NCBI GenBank assembly: GCA_045661205.1 | Contig: JAZRFE010000012.1 | Coordinates: forward strand, 1-63,705 | DNA length: 63,705 nt | Origin: HGM04593 sp045661205 | GTDB lineage: Bacteria > Bacteroidota > Bacteroidia > Bacteroidales > Bacteroidaceae | Reading direction: 5' to 3' | Shown here: positions 1 to 7,789 of the stretch, one piece after another | Numbering within the stretch: position 1 is the stretch's first letter | Layout of the letters: each line of letters opens with the position of its first letter | The notes under the pieces: generated by a model | Databases searched by the model: none | Seen by the model: only the letters and a program-made list of their open reading frames with translations | What the model was told of the DNA's origin: nothing | Translations under genes and position numbers: made by a program

Positions 1-1070
1 TAGATATCATCCTCCTGAGTATCATTCTCGCGATAAACATCGATGGTGTACTCTGTAAGCATACTTGCGAGCTTGATGTTCAGACCGTTCTTACCGATAG
101 CCAAAGATACCTCTTCGGGTTTCAAGTAAACATCGGCACTGTGTTTCTCTTCGTCGAGGTGAATTGTAAACACCTTTGCGGGGCTGAGTGCACGCTTGAT
201 GAAAAGTTCGATGTTCGATGTGTAGTTGATGACGTCGATATTCTCGTTTCTGAGCTCACGAACGATGCCATGAATACGAGAACCCTTAACACCCACACAT
301 GCACCTACGGGGTCGATGCGGTCGTCATAAGACTCAACAGCAATCTTTGCACGCTCACCGGGGATGCGGGCAATTTTCTTGATAGTAATCAAGCCGTCGT
401 TAATCTCGGGAACCTCAAGTTCAAAAAGACGCTCGAGGAACATGGGCGATGTACGGCTGAGGATAATCTTGGGATTGTTGTTCTGGTTATCAACGCGAGC
501 GACAACAGCACGTACGTTCTCGCCCTTGCGATAGAAGTCCGAAGGAATCTGCTCACTTTTGGGGAGAATAAGTTCGTTACCCTCGTCGTCGAGCAACAAA
601 ATCTCCTTTTTCCAAATCTGATAAACCTCGGCACTCACAATCTGACCCACCTTCTCGGTGTATTTGTTGTAGAGACTATCTTTCTCGAGCTCGAGAATCT
701 TTGAAGCCAATGTCTGACGGAGGTTAAGAATAACGCGACGGCCAAACTCGGCGAACTTGATAATCTCACTCACCTCCTCGCCTACCTCGAATGAGTCATC
801 TATTTTCTGAGCCTCGGAGAGAGAAATCTCGAGATTGTCATTCTGCACATTATCATCGGCAACAACAGTACGTCTGCGCTGAATCTCAAGGTCGCCACGG
901 TCGGGGTTCACAATTACAGAGTAGTTCTCGTCTGTACCGTACATATTTACCAACACCTTGCGGAAGCTCTCCTCGAGCACACTGATCATTGTTGTACGGT
1001 CGATGTTCTTTGACTCCTTAAACTCCTGGAAAGTATCCAGAAGGTTTATCGTTTCATCTTTCTTTGCCAT
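1..1070 (-). CDS. nusA: Transcription termination/antitermination factor NusA (partial, 3' end outside window)
   Basis: About 356 N-terminal codons are visible, from an ATG at 1070 to the left edge. The translation begins MAKKDETINLLDTF and continues through the NusA N-terminal RNA-polymerase-binding domain (MISVLEESFRKVL), an S1 domain (roughly residues 135-200) and the start of the KH region (PVGACVGVKGSRI, then LAIGKNGLNIKLA). NusA binds RNA polymerase and modulates pausing, termination and antitermination. It follows rimP by a single base, so the two are co-transcribed and probably translationally coupled, as in the usual rimP-nusA-infB operon. The C-terminus lies beyond the window. Identification is secure. 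Confidence 0.95.
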   Translation of the reverse strand, partial: MAKKDETINLLDTFQEFKESKNIDRTTMISVLEESFRKVLVNMYGTDENYSVIVNPDRGDLEIQRRRTVVADDNVQNDNLEISLSEAQKIDDSFEVGEEVSEIIKFAEFGRRVILNLRQTLASKILELEKDSLYNKYTEKVGQIVSAEVYQIWKKEILLLDDEGNELILPKSEQIPSDFYRKGENVRAVVARVDNQNNNPKIILSRTSPMFLERLFELEVPEINDGLITIKKIARIPGERAKIAVESYDDRIDPVGACVGVKGSRIHGIVRELRNENIDVINYTSNIELFIKRALSPAKVFTIHLDEEKHSADVYLKPEEVSLAIGKNGLNIKLASMLTEYTIDVYRENDTQEDDI

Positions 1071-1071
1071 A

Positions 1072-1539
1072 TTATTTAAATTTTATTATATACTTCGTGT
1101 ATTTTACTTCGTCGAATGTGAATTTCAAATCCACCTCAACAAGCTGAGGACGTTTCGCACCCTCGAGCTTCTCTTTTTTAGTCACCGACAGCACAAAATC
1201 CTCGTCGCCCACCTCTTTGAGAACGCCTTTGTACTTTTTGCCATCCTTGCCAAGCACCTCAACCTCAAGTCCTATGTGGTTTTTGTACTGCTGAACCACC
1301 TTGAAAGGCTGCCCAAGGCCTGCCGAACCCACTTCGAGCTCATAATCCTCACTGTCGCGGCTGAGCCCCGACTCTATGTGACGGCTCAATTCGGCACAAT
1401 CCTCTATCCACACACCCTCGGCATGGTCAATTTCCACCGTAATCTTGTCATCTTTGGTAATAATAACATCCACCAAAAAATACTCCTTGTCGGCAAGCCA
1501 CTCATTGGCAAGCTCTACAACTTTTTGTCTGTCAATCAT
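1072..1539 (-). CDS. rimP: Ribosome maturation factor RimP
   Basis: The protein has 155 residues, the normal length for RimP. It shows the alpha/beta N-terminal domain (DRQKVVELANEWL, FLVDVIITKDDKITVEID), the conserved segment YELEVGSAGLGQPFK (family: LEVSSPGL.RPL) and a C-terminal Sm-like beta domain (KYKGVLKEVGDEDFVL). RimP assists late 30S subunit maturation in the cytoplasm. It is the first gene of the rimP-nusA operon; nusA starts 1 nt after its stop. The upstream leader carries a consensus promoter followed by an intrinsic terminator (1579-1654), so expression of the operon is probably controlled by premature termination. Confidence 0.93.
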   Translation of the reverse strand: MIDRQKVVELANEWLADKEYFLVDVIITKDDKITVEIDHAEGVWIEDCAELSRHIESGLSRDSEDYELEVGSAGLGQPFKVVQQYKNHIGLEVEVLGKDGKKYKGVLKEVGDEDFVLSVTKKEKLEGAKRPQLVEVDLKFTFDEVKYTKYIIKFK

Positions 1540-1578
1540 ATAGAATTATAATATTCAGTTGAATTGCTTAGCAAACAC

Positions 1579-1604
1579 AAAAAAGAGGGGCTTTTCAGCC
1601 CCTC
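1579..1604 (-). terminator. Intrinsic terminator inside the rimP-nusA leader
   Basis: A perfect 7-bp GC-rich hairpin (GAGGGGC / GCCCCTC, arms 1585-1591 and 1598-1604, 6-nt loop) is followed on the minus strand by six T (1584-1579). It lies between the consensus promoter at 1624-1654 and rimP. It could terminate the upstream gene (ending at 1692), but its place just downstream of a promoter makes it a likely attenuator of the nusA operon. Confidence 0.8.
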
Positions 1605-1623
1605 ATCTTCATCTAATTCATTG

Positions 1624-1654
1624 CAAAGATAACAATAATATATTTTATAACAAA
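1624..1654 (-). promoter_or_regulatory. Promoter of rimP-nusA (TTTG-N19-TATCTTTG)
   Basis: On the minus strand TTTG (1654-1651) is separated by exactly 19 bases from TATCTTTG (1631-1624), matching the Bacteroidota -33/-7 consensus at every defined position. Transcription should begin around 1615-1620, giving a leader of about 75-80 nt before the rimP ATG at 1539. The leader contains the terminator at 1579-1604. Confidence 0.75.
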
Positions 1655-1691
1655 ATATTTGTTTGTTTTTTATCGGTATTATTTGGTTACA

Positions 1692-2633
1692 TCATTTTAT
1701 AAACACCTTTTTCCTTACCACCTTGCCACCGGCACTTATCTCAATAATATGCGTGCCTTTGCTGGTTGCAGGCAGCACTATTTCGCTGCCCTCGCCCGAG
1801 CGACGGGCAACCACCACACCTACGCTGTTGTAGAGCGTCGCGCTCCATGCTTCAACGTCGGTTGGCAAGGCAATCACGCACTCATTGCCATGTTGAGAGA
1901 AAGAGATATTATTGCTTGCCAATTGAGGGACATTTGTTTTGTAATAAAAATCTACAAGGTCAATATACTTTTGATTCCTATAGATTGTATCACCTACCGG
2001 GTTTATGCAATAAAGCACCATATTATAGCAAGCACAATCATATTCATTAACGATGTATGGCATTGGTTGGCAAGGAGAGCCAACACCCTCAATCCATAGG
2101 ACATAATTCATAGCCTCTCTATAACGCGAAGAGGTGCTTAGATAAGGCAACATTTTCCAATATTTCCGAACTTTATCCTTAGAGTCATTAAAAACAGTAT
2201 CTGCTATATATGCAATTTTTTCATTAGGATTACTAAGCCACGTATCGCCCGCCTTTAAATTTTCATCGAAAAACACATAATCGTCACCTATGAATGGTTC
2301 CCAATCCGATCTATCTTTGTACCCTGGTAAATAGAATAAATATTTACCATTTTCGTAGCGACAGAAATATTTTCTATTTACATAAGACTTATCATAATCT
2401 CGGTTTAAGTAACGCCAAGATTGGAACATCTTTTTATATTTAATATCATTAATCAATGTATCACCATTTATAACATAAGTATATAGATAGTTATAAACTC
2501 TTACAGAATCTTTTTTTACAAACATATAATGTCCGCACACCCACTTCATGCCATCAACATATAAACCTTCATTTTGTGCATAGGATACGAGGGTAAATAT
2601 TGACAACAATATTGTAACAACAATCTTTTTCAT
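1692..2633 (-). CDS. Secreted protein with type A T9SS C-terminal sorting domain
   Basis: The 313-residue protein starts with a typical Sec signal peptide (MKKIVVTILLSIFTLVSYAQ, cleavage after AQ). The middle, about residues 25-230, is rich in Tyr, Trp and Asp and matches no family I recognise. The last ~75 residues (WSATLYNSVGVVVARR, then GTHIIEISAGGKVVRKKVFIK) have the spacing of the Por secretion-system C-terminal domain: short beta strands, a G(T/V)hhI core and a terminal KVFIK. The protein is therefore probably exported through the outer membrane by type IX secretion and anchored or released at the surface. A weak promoter (CTTG-N19-TATCTTGC) lies at about 2666-2696. The function of the passenger is unknown. 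Confidence 0.8.
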   Translation of the reverse strand: MKKIVVTILLSIFTLVSYAQNEGLYVDGMKWVCGHYMFVKKDSVRVYNYLYTYVINGDTLINDIKYKKMFQSWRYLNRDYDKSYVNRKYFCRYENGKYLFYLPGYKDRSDWEPFIGDDYVFFDENLKAGDTWLSNPNEKIAYIADTVFNDSKDKVRKYWKMLPYLSTSSRYREAMNYVLWIEGVGSPCQPMPYIVNEYDCACYNMVLYCINPVGDTIYRNQKYIDLVDFYYKTNVPQLASNNISFSQHGNECVIALPTDVEAWSATLYNSVGVVVARRSGEGSEIVLPATSKGTHIIEISAGGKVVRKKVFIK

Positions 2634-2748
2634 AATGGTAAGATTTCAATACTTATATTTTGGCTGCAAGATAAAAATAAAAAAAACAAAAACAAGCTAA
2701 TAATATTTTTTGTAATCCCCAAAAACTCATTTTCCATAATCGAAGAAA

Positions 2749-2782
2749 CAAAATTGCCGCACCATAAAAATGGCGCGGCAAT
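2749..2782 (-). terminator. Terminator after the GH43-GH36 genes
   Basis: The inverted repeat ATTGCCGC / GCGGCAAT (2753-2760 and 2775-2782), with a further CCAT/ATGG inner pairing, is followed on the minus strand by TTTTG. It sits 20 nt downstream of the alpha-galactosidase stop codon. Confidence 0.65.
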
Positions 2783-2802
2783 AATCAAATATAAAGCAAA
2801 AA

Positions 2803-4986
2803 TTACTTCACCTCAACAAGCTGCAAAGCAACGCTTGAGTACTCTGTCTTCAAGAGGTTGCGCATTGCGAGGCCCTCCTCCATCAACAATTTACCGCTGA
2901 ACACCTTGCCATCAACAGCACAAGGTTTCTTCTCGTTTACAGGAGTAAGGTCTTTAACCTTATACATCTTGTTTGCATCGAGACCAGCCATCTTCACTGT
3001 GGGGATAATAGAATTAATGAAGTGCGCAGTCTTGTAAGCATAGAACACAGCCTCGTTCTGCTCGGGAGTAACATACATGAGTGATGCAAGGCCCTTATTG
3101 TCATAGGGTGAAACAAGACGATAGAGGTCACCAAACTGTACAACGGGGCGAATGGTCTTGTAAGCAGCTATTGCACGTTTAGCAAAAGCCTTGTCTGTCT
3201 CGCTCATATCCTTGGGCTGAATCTCCATACCCAAACGACCCGACATTGCAACATCGAAACGGAACTTCAAGGGCACTGTACGACCTGTCTGGTGGTTCTT
3301 GTCGGCACTTACGTGCGACGCCATTGCAATGGCGGGATAGAATGTAGAAACACCCCACTGCAAATAGATGCGCTGCAAGGCATCTGTGTCGTCACTTGTC
3401 CAGAACTCATTGAAATAGGGCAAGAAACCATAGTTCACGCGACCGCCGCCACCGGCACAAGCTTGCATCACGAGCTTGGGATATTTTGCACGGATGCGCT
3501 CACACACCTTGCGCAAGCCACGGTGATACTCGATATAGATGTGAGACTGCTTGTCCTTGGGAAGATAATATGAACCATAATCCTGAACCGAGCAGTTAGC
3601 ATCCCACTTCATATATTTGATTTCGGGGAAGTTTGTCATAAGAGAGTCCACAACGCCGAAAACAAAGTCCTGAACCTCGGGGTTAGAGAGGTCGAGGATA
3701 ACCTGTGTACCGCCACGACCCGTAGAAACAGGGCGATTGTCTACGCGAAGAATCCACTTGGGTTTATTCTCGAAAAGCTCACTCTTGGTGTTAGAACTTT
3801 CGGGCTCAATCCAAATACCGAATTTGATGTTGTGATTCTTGGCCGAAGCAATGAGACCACCGATACCTTCGGGGAGTTTCTCTTTGCACACCATCCAGTC
3901 GCCAAGAGAAGATGAACCGTTGTTACGGGGATATTTATCACCGAACCAACCGTCGTCCATAACGAAAAGTTCACCACCGATAGCAGAGAACTCCTTCATC
4001 ATGTTGTCCATCTCTTTCTGATTAACATTGAAGTAAACACCCTCCCAACTATTCAGGAGAATATCCTCGGCAACGTCACCCTCCCACAGCTTGTACTTAC
4101 GTGCCCAACGGTGGAAAGCGCGGCTGACGCCACCCTTACCTGTGGTACTATAAGTCATGCAGAACTCGGGAGTAACAAATGTCTCGTTCTTTTCGAGCTT
4201 GTAGAAAGAGGTCTCTTCGTTGATACCCGCACTTACCGAAAGAGCTGTATTTGAAGCAATAACCTTGATAAGATAGTTACCTGTCCATGCAAGAGTACCT
4301 GCAAACACGCGACCATGCTCCTCACCAGGCTTTCCATCCATTGAGATAAGGAACGAGGGGTTATCCTGCTCGGTGTTGCACATACCGTCTTTGTTAGAGA
4401 TAGTTTTCTGACCGTTAGTCAGCTGCTCTTCGGCCATAGTATGCTCCGAACCCCAAAAACCGTGGAAGTGTGTCATCCAGTTGTCGCCACGCTGCAAGGG
4501 GAAAAACGCCGAAGCAAAACGATAGAGAGTAACGGTTTTTTTGCCTGCATTCTCAATTTCCACCCATGTACTGATAATATCAGTACCCTTGTAGGCTTTG
4601 AAAAGCTGTTTAACGATGAAGGGATATACCTTATCCTTCATTGTAATCTCGGTAATATCGCCATCCTTATCAGAGAACTGACGCACACCTGTCACTGCGA
4701 GATCGAGAGTCATATTGCCATCGTTGTGTTGAACAGCAATAGCCTTTTCGTTGGCTGTCTTGAGACCAAATGCAGGATAACTCTCAACATCGAGTGCAAG
4801 GCCTGCATCGAAAATACCCTGAACATCACCCTGCTCTATACGCGCACCATAATACTGATATTTGGGGCGCTCACCTTCGTTGGCAGTAACAAGCAACGAA
4901 GTCTTTGCCGTAGAAATAAGATAGTTCTCGGCGCTCACTGCAACAGCAATCGTTAGCAGCGAGAAGAGTAATAAAAACTTTTTCAT
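2803..4986 (-). CDS. Alpha-galactosidase, glycoside hydrolase family 36
   Basis: The 727-residue protein has a signal peptide (MKKFLLLFSLLTIAVAVSAE), an N-terminal beta-sandwich and a catalytic (beta/alpha)8 barrel. GH36 hallmarks are present: LFVMDDGWFG, the nucleophile motif KWDANC with Asp at residue 462, and the SDDTDALQR segment at about 531-539 expected to carry the acid/base. This retaining enzyme removes alpha-1,6-linked galactose from raffinose-type oligosaccharides or galactomannan, here in the periplasm or at the surface. It is 7 nt downstream of a GH43 gene and surely in the same transcript. The galM-transporter-galK cluster at 37-41 kb could use its product. Exact substrate is not decidable from sequence. 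Confidence 0.92.
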   Translation of the reverse strand: MKKFLLLFSLLTIAVAVSAENYLISTAKTSLLVTANEGERPKYQYYGARIEQGDVQGIFDAGLALDVESYPAFGLKTANEKAIAVQHNDGNMTLDLAVTGVRQFSDKDGDITEITMKDKVYPFIVKQLFKAYKGTDIISTWVEIENAGKKTVTLYRFASAFFPLQRGDNWMTHFHGFWGSEHTMAEEQLTNGQKTISNKDGMCNTEQDNPSFLISMDGKPGEEHGRVFAGTLAWTGNYLIKVIASNTALSVSAGINEETSFYKLEKNETFVTPEFCMTYSTTGKGGVSRAFHRWARKYKLWEGDVAEDILLNSWEGVYFNVNQKEMDNMMKEFSAIGGELFVMDDGWFGDKYPRNNGSSSLGDWMVCKEKLPEGIGGLIASAKNHNIKFGIWIEPESSNTKSELFENKPKWILRVDNRPVSTGRGGTQVILDLSNPEVQDFVFGVVDSLMTNFPEIKYMKWDANCSVQDYGSYYLPKDKQSHIYIEYHRGLRKVCERIRAKYPKLVMQACAGGGGRVNYGFLPYFNEFWTSDDTDALQRIYLQWGVSTFYPAIAMASHVSADKNHQTGRTVPLKFRFDVAMSGRLGMEIQPKDMSETDKAFAKRAIAAYKTIRPVVQFGDLYRLVSPYDNKGLASLMYVTPEQNEAVFYAYKTAHFINSIIPTVKMAGLDANKMYKVKDLTPVNEKKPCAVDGKVFSGKLLMEEGLAMRNLLKTEYSSVALQLVEVK

Positions 4987-4993
4987 AGCTTAA

Positions 4994-5986
4994 TTATTTT
5001 TTTATTAATGAAGGTTCAACACCCTGGAAAGTCATTCTCACAGGATTGATGAATCCCTTTTCGTCAAAAGTCATTTTGTCGATACAAGTGACACGATAGT
5101 TGCCGTTAGTCTCGCCTAAAGGACGACGATGATAAACAATATAATACTCGTCAGTCTCGGGCTTGATGATTACCGAATGGTGACCAGCGCCACGTGCTAC
5201 GGTGGAATCCTGCTTCAAGATTTTCGCCTCACGCTCGAAAGGACCGAAAGGAGAGTCGGCTATCGCATACGCCACAGAGTAGTCGGGGCCTGTCCAGCCA
5301 CCCTCGCTCCACATAAAGTAGTACTTATCGTTTTTCTTGAACATAAAAGGGCCCTCGACATAATTCTTTGGAGTAACCTCTTTATAAAGAGTACCATCTT
5401 CGAAAGGCTCTATTGATTTGAAATCGTTGCTCAACTTCACCATGTTACAGTGTCCCCAACCGCCATAATACATATAATATGTACTATCATTCTCGCGATA
5501 GACAAACTGGTCGATAGGTTGTGCATTGTTTACGATAGTGTCGATAAGAGGCTTTCCTATAAGGTCTTTGTAAGGGCCCTCGGGCTTGTCGGCAACAGCA
5601 ACACCAATACCGCCGGGCTGTCCGTTCTTTTGGATGTTGTTTGCACCGAAGAAGAAATAGTACTTTCCATCCTTGGAAATAACCGACGGCGCCCACATTG
5701 CATTTGTAGCCCACTTCACCTCAACAGTATCGATGATATTAGGATGCTTGGTCCATGTAACAAGGTCCTTCGACGAGAAGCAGTCGAAGAACACCTGCTC
5801 GTGGAAAGGCTTGCTCCATGTTGGAAAAATCCAATAAGTGTCGTCGTAGATGATACCCTCGGGGTCGGCGTACCAACCCTCGAAAAGAGGATTGCCGCTT
5901 GTAACCGTCTCCTCAGGAGTGCTTTTAGTGCCACAGGAAACAACTGCAAGCATCAGCATCAACGATGCAAAATATAAAATTCTCAT
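4994..5986 (-). CDS. Glycoside hydrolase family 43 lipoprotein
   Basis: The 330-residue protein has a lipoprotein signal peptide ending in the lipobox VVSC (lipidated Cys18). The five-bladed propeller family is shown by WYADPEGIIYDDTYW with the base Asp41, APSVISKDGKYYFFF, the modulator Asp159 in QPIDQF, and the acid Glu211 in YVEGPFMFKKNDKYY, followed by ARGAGHHSVI. GH43 enzymes release arabinose, xylose or galactose from plant polysaccharides. The linked GH36 gene suggests concerted attack on a galactose-containing side chain, but subfamily and linkage are not settled. It is the upstream member of the GH43-GH36 pair; the peptide-transporter gene lies 81 nt upstream on the same strand. Confidence 0.88.
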   Translation of the reverse strand: MRILYFASLMLMLAVVSCGTKSTPEETVTSGNPLFEGWYADPEGIIYDDTYWIFPTWSKPFHEQVFFDCFSSKDLVTWTKHPNIIDTVEVKWATNAMWAPSVISKDGKYYFFFGANNIQKNGQPGGIGVAVADKPEGPYKDLIGKPLIDTIVNNAQPIDQFVYRENDSTYYMYYGGWGHCNMVKLSNDFKSIEPFEDGTLYKEVTPKNYVEGPFMFKKNDKYYFMWSEGGWTGPDYSVAYAIADSPFGPFEREAKILKQDSTVARGAGHHSVIIKPETDEYYIVYHRRPLGETNGNYRVTCIDKMTFDEKGFINPVRMTFQGVEPSLIKK

Positions 5987-6067
5987 AATTTACCTTTATT
6001 GCATAGAGGCTGCTCGACAAAAAAATGCCAAACAGCCTCTTTTACATTCTAAATATTTATGCAAATA

Positions 6068-7594
6068 TTACTTCGCAACCTTCTCGAGACGTTTAAGGAT
6101 AGAGAAGATGAAGATTGCAGATACCAAGCAAACACCTACACAAACACCCCAAACAACGTAGAGAGAAAGACCGCCCCACAACAATCCGGGGATTGCAACC
6201 AGGAAGTTACCGATGGCTGTAGCCACAAACCAAGCACCCATCATCACACCCTTATACTGGGGAGGAGCAACCTTCGAAACGAAAGAGATACCGATGGGGC
6301 TGAGCAACAACTCGGCGATTGTCAATACAAAATATGTGCTTACCAACCAATTGGGCGAAACAAGTGTAGCTGTGCCGTTAGCAAGAGCAACGCTCTGCTC
6401 ATCGGGAGTGGGAAGACCGTTTGAAGCAGCCATCAACACCAAGAAGCCGCAACCTGCAACAAGCATACCCAAACCAATCTTCATGGGAGAAGAAGGCTCT
6501 TTACCTTTCTTAGCCAACCAGCTGAAGACAAGCATTACAACAGGAGTCAAAGCAACCACGAAACAGGGGTTGAACTGCTGGAAGATAGGAGCATCCACTG
6601 CAACAGAACCTGTAACGTTAATAGCGCTGTACACCAACCATGCACCGGGGATAAGCAACATTGCAGCAGCAATAAGCTTACCTTTTACAGTCTTAGACTG
6701 GAAGATATTCAAGAAACCGTAAACCATCAAGATGCAGAGCACAAGGTTGAACACATTGAACATAAGGCTTGAAACGCCTGAATCGCTCTTCTGAGTATAA
6801 ACCTCGGCAAACTGTGTCATTGTAGTACCATTCTGGTGGAAAGCCATCCAGAAGAAGATAACCACTGCAAATACCAAGCAGAGACACACGATGCGCTCTT
6901 TTGTCTGAGCAGGAGTCAATTTCTCTTCAACAACCTCGGCAGCGCCATTAGCAACAGCCTTTGCACGGTCGGCGTGAGCAAATGTTCCGCGGAACATGTA
7001 ATAGATGATGATAGAGAAAATCAAAGATACACAAGCTACAGCAAATGCAAAGTGATAAGAATCGGCCTTGCTTACGCCATAATTCTCCTGAACATAACCC
7101 ATGATACCAAGAGCAGCAGCTGCTGCAAACATAGAACCGAGGTTAATAGCCATGTAGAAAATACTGAAACCCTCGTCGCGTTTAGCAGCATATTTGGGCT
7201 CGTCGTAGAGATTACCCACCAACACCTGCAAGTTACCTTTGAAAAGACCTGTACCAACGCACACCATCAAAAGCGCAGCAAACATTGTCACAAGAGCAAT
7301 GCTTCCACCGCCAAGAGGCAACGCAAGACACAAGTAACCGAGGAACATTACAAGAATACCGATGGTAACCATTTTTCCGAAACCGAATTTATCGGCCAAC
7401 ATACCACCAAAAAGAGGAACAAAATAGACCACACCCAAGAATGCAGCCTGAATAGAACTTGCCGCACCTACGGAAAAACCGAAATTATGCTGCAAAAACA
7501 AGAAAAACACAGCCAACATAGTGTAGTAGCCGAAACGCTCACCTGTGTTGGCAAGAGCCAAAGCCCATAGTCCTTTAGGATGTCCTTCAAACAT
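6068..7594 (-). CDS. POT/PTR family proton-dependent oligopeptide transporter
   Basis: The 508-residue membrane protein has about 12-14 hydrophobic segments. The first helix carries the POT motif NTGERFGYYTM (family: ExxERFxYY), which couples protons to substrate binding, and the second family motif is recognisable in GTGLFKGNLQVLVGNLY and FSIFYMAINLGSM. It should import di- and tripeptides across the inner membrane. This fits with the cytosolic peptidases PepT (57987-59231) and M18 (23173-24450). The only -7-like box upstream (7705-7712) lies just before a terminator hairpin, so the gene may be regulated by readthrough. Confidence 0.92.
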   Translation of the reverse strand: MFEGHPKGLWALALANTGERFGYYTMLAVFFLFLQHNFGFSVGAASSIQAAFLGVVYFVPLFGGMLADKFGFGKMVTIGILVMFLGYLCLALPLGGGSIALVTMFAALLMVCVGTGLFKGNLQVLVGNLYDEPKYAAKRDEGFSIFYMAINLGSMFAAAAALGIMGYVQENYGVSKADSYHFAFAVACVSLIFSIIIYYMFRGTFAHADRAKAVANGAAEVVEEKLTPAQTKERIVCLCLVFAVVIFFWMAFHQNGTTMTQFAEVYTQKSDSGVSSLMFNVFNLVLCILMVYGFLNIFQSKTVKGKLIAAAMLLIPGAWLVYSAINVTGSVAVDAPIFQQFNPCFVVALTPVVMLVFSWLAKKGKEPSSPMKIGLGMLVAGCGFLVLMAASNGLPTPDEQSVALANGTATLVSPNWLVSTYFVLTIAELLLSPIGISFVSKVAPPQYKGVMMGAWFVATAIGNFLVAIPGLLWGGLSLYVVWGVCVGVCLVSAIFIFSILKRLEKVAK

Positions 7595-7664
7595 AGATTT
7601 AAATTATTTAATTAGTTAATATTATGCATCTTACAATTTCACATGTCAAAACAAAGGAGCATAT

Positions 7665-7707
7665 AAAAATTGCACGCTTGTTATCCAAAGAAACAACAAA
7701 CGTGCAA
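7665..7707 (-). terminator. Intrinsic terminator between uvrA and the peptide transporter
   Basis: Arms 7670-7682 and 7695-7707 pair over 13 bp on the minus-strand RNA, with one G-U pair, and are followed by five T (7669-7665). It probably ends the uvrA transcript. A -7-like box TATATTTG (7712-7705) overlaps the upstream arm, so transcripts for the downstream transporter may also start just before the hairpin; the matching -33 element is poor. Confidence 0.7.
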
Positions 7708-7789
7708 ATATACAATAATTCCGTATAAAAACCGAATTTTAATCCTAAATATCACTAACAGAATGAACAAACACACTCACACGAGGTAT

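Noticed and set aside
6005..6040. Inverted repeat AGAGGCTG...CAGCCTCT after the peptide transporter, as a terminator
   Set aside because: The 20-nt loop and the lack of a T-run on the minus strand make it unconvincing, although a processing or weak terminator role remains possible.
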